Under the pieces are notes generated by a model that had not been told where the DNA came from, made no database searches, and worked only from the letters and a program-made list of their open reading frames with translations. 14,616 nt of DNA from Saprospiraceae bacterium (GTDB taxonomy: Bacteria; Bacteroidota; Bacteroidia; Chitinophagales; Saprospiraceae). A program made the position numbers and the translations under genes. Numbering within the stretch: position 1 is the first letter of the stretch; each line of letters opens with the position of its first letter. Positions 13,074 through 14,616 of the stretch are shown here, piece by piece. The DNA lies in the NCBI GenBank assembly GCA_013002475.1, contig JABDJM010000372.1:1-14616 (forward strand). The letters are read 5' to 3'.

Positions 13074-13613
13074 ATGGCAATTCTAATATTCAAATCTCTT
13101 CACATTATCGGGGCTGTTGCATGGTTTGCAGGTCTTTTTTATCTGGTAAGGATATTAGTGTATTTACGTGAATCCTTTGACAGGCCGGAGGAACAACGAG
13201 AAGCCTTTTTGGAACAATTCTCCCTGATGTCCCAAAGAGTTTATAAGGTCATCTGCAATCCGGCGATGATGATTACCTGGACTTTTGGCATAGCTATGCT
13301 GGTGGCAAATACGGGGTATCTTTCCCAGGGTTGGCTTCATGTTAAACTTCTTTTTCTTGTAGGCCTGACCGTATATCACCTTTGGTGCAAGAGAATAATG
13401 AACAAGCTTATTAATAGGGACAATTCCCTTAGCTCTTTCCAGCTTCGTTTGCTAAATGAACTGCCCACTGTTTTTCTGGTCATGATAGTTTTACTTGCTG
13501 TATTGAGAAACAGCCTGAACCTTTTCTGGGTCCTTCCCGGATTGATCGGGTTTGGGCTTGCATTGTACTTTGCTGCAAGTGCTTCCAAAAAGCGAAGAGA
13601 ATCTCAGGGTTAA
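13074..13613 (+). CDS. hemJ: Protoporphyrinogen IX oxidase, HemJ family
   Basis: 179-residue integral membrane protein, predicted to oxidise protoporphyrinogen IX to protoporphyrin IX, the penultimate step of haem synthesis. The N-terminal signature KSLHIIGAVAWFAGLFYLVRILVY contains the conserved His10. Other family blocks are MSQRVYKVICNPAMMITWTFG, WLHVKLLFLVGLTVYHLWC and LRLLNELPTVFLVMIVLLAVL. Four to five transmembrane helices are visible (about 3-21, 57-79, 84-105, 122-143, 148-168). The C-terminal helix plus basic tail is longer than in short HemJ versions. The neighbourhood suits haem supply to the oxidase and the haem-PAS kinase, but it has its own ordinary promoter. Confidence 0.88.
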   Translation: MAILIFKSLHIIGAVAWFAGLFYLVRILVYLRESFDRPEEQREAFLEQFSLMSQRVYKVICNPAMMITWTFGIAMLVANTGYLSQGWLHVKLLFLVGLTVYHLWCKRIMNKLINRDNSLSSFQLRLLNELPTVFLVMIVLLAVLRNSLNLFWVLPGLIGFGLALYFAASASKKRRESQG

Positions 13614-13624
13614 ACTTCACGTTT

Positions 13625-13690
13625 AGAGGGACATCAGGCGGTTTTGTGATATTCTTAACGCGATTTCCACTGCCCCGAAGCTTACTTTTT
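13625..13690 (+). promoter_or_regulatory. Possible degenerate two-box control region upstream of the CFFCGGAGPE gene
   Basis: AGAGGGACATCA (13625-13636) and TGATATTCTTAA (13647-13658) are each half-matches to the box, again exactly 22 bp apart, and TACTTTTT (13683-13690) follows after 24 nt. The first is 10/12 identical to the weak box at 2960-2971. Neither box is a full palindrome, and a rival -7 element, CAATTTTG (13693-13700), has no box at the right distance. Confidence 0.3.
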
Positions 13691-13713
13691 TGCAATTTTG
13701 TACAAACAGGCAT

Positions 13714-14151
13714 ATGAAAAAATTGCTGCTATTTGGTTGTTTTCTGATTCTTGGCTTATCTCTTTCAGGTCAATCCACCTGGAAGACTCTGTCCAAGATC
13801 ACCTATAAGAAGCAATTTGATGAACTAATGGGATTCAAAGTTGACATGCCTGTGTTCAGCAAGGACGTTAAGGCGTTGGAGGGAATTGAAATAACCATAA
13901 AAGGATACATCATTCCTGTCGAAGGGTACAAAAGCCACAAAGAGTTTATTTTTTCTGCCTTTCCCTATAACATGTGTTTTTTCTGTGGAGGAGCTGGTCC
14001 GGAGACAGTTATGGAGGTCCTGGCAGACGAAGCTGTGGAATACTCAGCCGAAGCAGTTGTGCTTCAGGGAATTCTGCGACTCAACAATACAGACATCAAC
14101 CAACTAATGTACAAGCTCGAGAATGCCGTTCTGGTAGAGGATGTCGAGTAA
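13714..14151 (+). CDS. Secreted protein of unknown function with CFFCGGAGPE motif
   Basis: 145 residues from ATG 13714; the frame is open to 13690, but this ATG begins a clean signal peptide (MKKLLLFGCFLILGLSLSGQ), so export to the periplasm is expected. The mature part has a strand-rich segment LEGIEITIKGYIIPVEG, then FIFSAFPYNMCFFCGGAGPETVMEV with a CxxC pair, and a C-terminal VVLQGILRLNNTDINQLMYKLENAVLV. The 'KGYIIP' strand layout resembles the periplasmic DUF3299 group and OB-like folds, but this is a weak impression. The CxxC could bind a metal or be redox active; there is no thioredoxin fold signature. No close functional neighbour apart from hemJ, 100 nt upstream. Confidence 0.85.
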   Translation: MKKLLLFGCFLILGLSLSGQSTWKTLSKITYKKQFDELMGFKVDMPVFSKDVKALEGIEITIKGYIIPVEGYKSHKEFIFSAFPYNMCFFCGGAGPETVMEVLADEAVEYSAEAVVLQGILRLNNTDINQLMYKLENAVLVEDVE

Positions 14152-14285
14152 CAACGAAAATGCGTTTTTTCTTTTTCTTTTAAGTTTTCAAAGAATTGTC
14201 CATTTGTTTAACGGTTTATTTGCGCGAGCCTATATCGTTATTAAATTCTACGAGCAAAAGAGGCTTTCCTTTGCAAAAATCTCTT

Positions 14286-14315
14286 TAGCTTTGCCCGCAG
14301 CGGGAGCATAGCTCA
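14286..14315 (+). other. Promoter plus 14-base tRNA-Val-like 5' fragment
   Basis: A perfect -7 element TAGCTTTG (14286-14293) is followed by GGGAGCATAGCTCA (14302-14315), which looks like the acceptor strand, T8-A9 and the first D-arm strand of a tRNA (tRNA-Val type). The match then stops in a TCA repeat (14313-14324), and no anticodon or T arm follows. It may be a relic of a disrupted tRNA gene or chance similarity. Confidence 0.25.
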
Positions 14316-14414
14316 TCATCATCATTATTAGAATTGTCAAAGCAAATTTGAATTGAAACCATGGCATATCTGCCGTATTTCTATTTCCATTTTCTTTGCA
14401 TGATTTATGTTAGA

Positions 14415-14572
14415 AACTCCTCATCATCAATAGATATTCGACGCAAGTCGAGAAGAGGTGGAGTTATTAAGGGTACATTCCTTAATGTAGAGTGGTTAGG
14501 CTCTACGGCAAGCCAACCTGCCTAACCCCCGCACCTTTTTATAGGACTGCCCTATAGAAGGTAACAGGTTGG
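14415..14572 (+). ncRNA. Densely paired segment, possible structured RNA of unknown class
   Basis: A chain of helices with almost no linkers. AACTCC/GGAGTT (14415-14420 / 14460-14465) encloses TCGAC-GCAA-GTCGA (14438-14451), a GNRA-type loop. Directly adjoining are ATTAAGG/CCTTAAT (14466-14486) and GTAGAG/CTCTAC (14487-14506). Then CCAACCTG/CAGGTTGG (14513-14520 / 14565-14572) encloses a hairpin of ACCTT..TATAGG with CCTATA..AAGGT (14533-14562). GGTTAGGC/GCCTAACC (14494-14501 / 14520-14527) is an alternative pairing. TTTCTTTG at 14391-14398 could be its -7 element. This fills much of the otherwise gene-less 14152-14616. It could instead be part of an intron or transposon-associated RNA cut by the window edge; the strand is uncertain. 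Confidence 0.35.
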
Positions 14573-14616
14573 TTTGATTTTTAGTTCTTCTGGAAAAGGT
14601 AGCCGCCTTTTTCAGC

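Noticed and set aside
14302..14380. Complete tRNA gene
   Set aside because: Only the first 14 bases resemble a tRNA; no anticodon arm, T arm or closing acceptor strand follows.
14401..14412. TGATTTATGTTA, resembling the box
   Set aside because: No partner box at 22 bp on either side and no -7 element at the usual distance.
14361..14525. 54-codon open frame on the plus strand (MAYLPYFYF...)
   Set aside because: It coincides with the densely paired segment, has low-complexity serine and arginine runs, matches no family, and its length is within chance expectation.
14581..14616. Possible C-terminus of a minus-strand gene (...AEKGGYLFQKN stop) entering from the right edge
   Set aside because: Only 11 codons are visible, and the same bases form a hairpin (10-bp stem with one wobble); there is not enough to call a gene.

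Overview
The window reads as a chromosomal segment of a Bacteroidota bacterium (probably a Cytophagia-like lineage; inference). Start codons lack Shine-Dalgarno sequences, promoter elements follow the Bacteroidota TAnnTTTG pattern, and the protein families fit that phylum. There are no transposases, phage genes or CRISPR arrays.

Layout: (1) 1-2012, minus strand: a ba3-type (B-family) haem-copper oxidase operon, small subunit IIa, CuA subunit II, and catalytic subunit I running off the left edge. (2) 2160-2879: a short ribosome hibernation factor, convergent with a CBS-pair protein. (3) 3047-5717: a FixL-like haem-PAS histidine kinase overlapping a response regulator that fuses a receiver domain to a CRP/FNR DNA-binding module. 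(4) 5948-7602: two tandem-domain universal stress proteins (USPs). (5) 7706-9083: an Hsp20 chaperone, a terminator-like hairpin, then two more CBS-pair proteins. (6) 9102-10695, minus strand: two paralogous proteins of unknown family and a USP. (7) 10850-13014: a release-factor-like (baeRF-type) protein and two USPs. (8) 13074-14151: HemJ and a secreted protein with a CFFCGGAGPE motif. (9) 14152-14616: no convincing gene, but a densely base-pairing segment (possible structured RNA) and a 14-base tRNA-like fragment.

The central observation is regulatory. Each of the five control regions serving transcription units 1-7 carries two 12-bp FNR/CRP-like boxes (consensus TGATnnnnATCA), always exactly 22 bp apart centre to centre. 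Beyond the nearer box, a -7-like element follows after 23 nt (24 in one case). At the three divergent promoters the same pair serves both directions, each box being proximal for one promoter and distal for the other. The natural candidate to bind them is the receiver-CRP protein encoded in the middle of the cluster.

Together this looks like a self-contained oxygen-responsive dormancy island. A haem PAS kinase senses O2 and a fused FixJ/FixK-like regulator binds tandem boxes. The output is a high-affinity oxidase plus ribosome hibernation, Hsp20, five USPs, three CBS proteins and a release-factor-like protein. The gene content closely parallels the Mycobacterium tuberculosis DosR dormancy regulon, although the sensor and regulator belong to different families. 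The sensing chemistry, the binding of the boxes and the novelty are inferences that could not be tested here.
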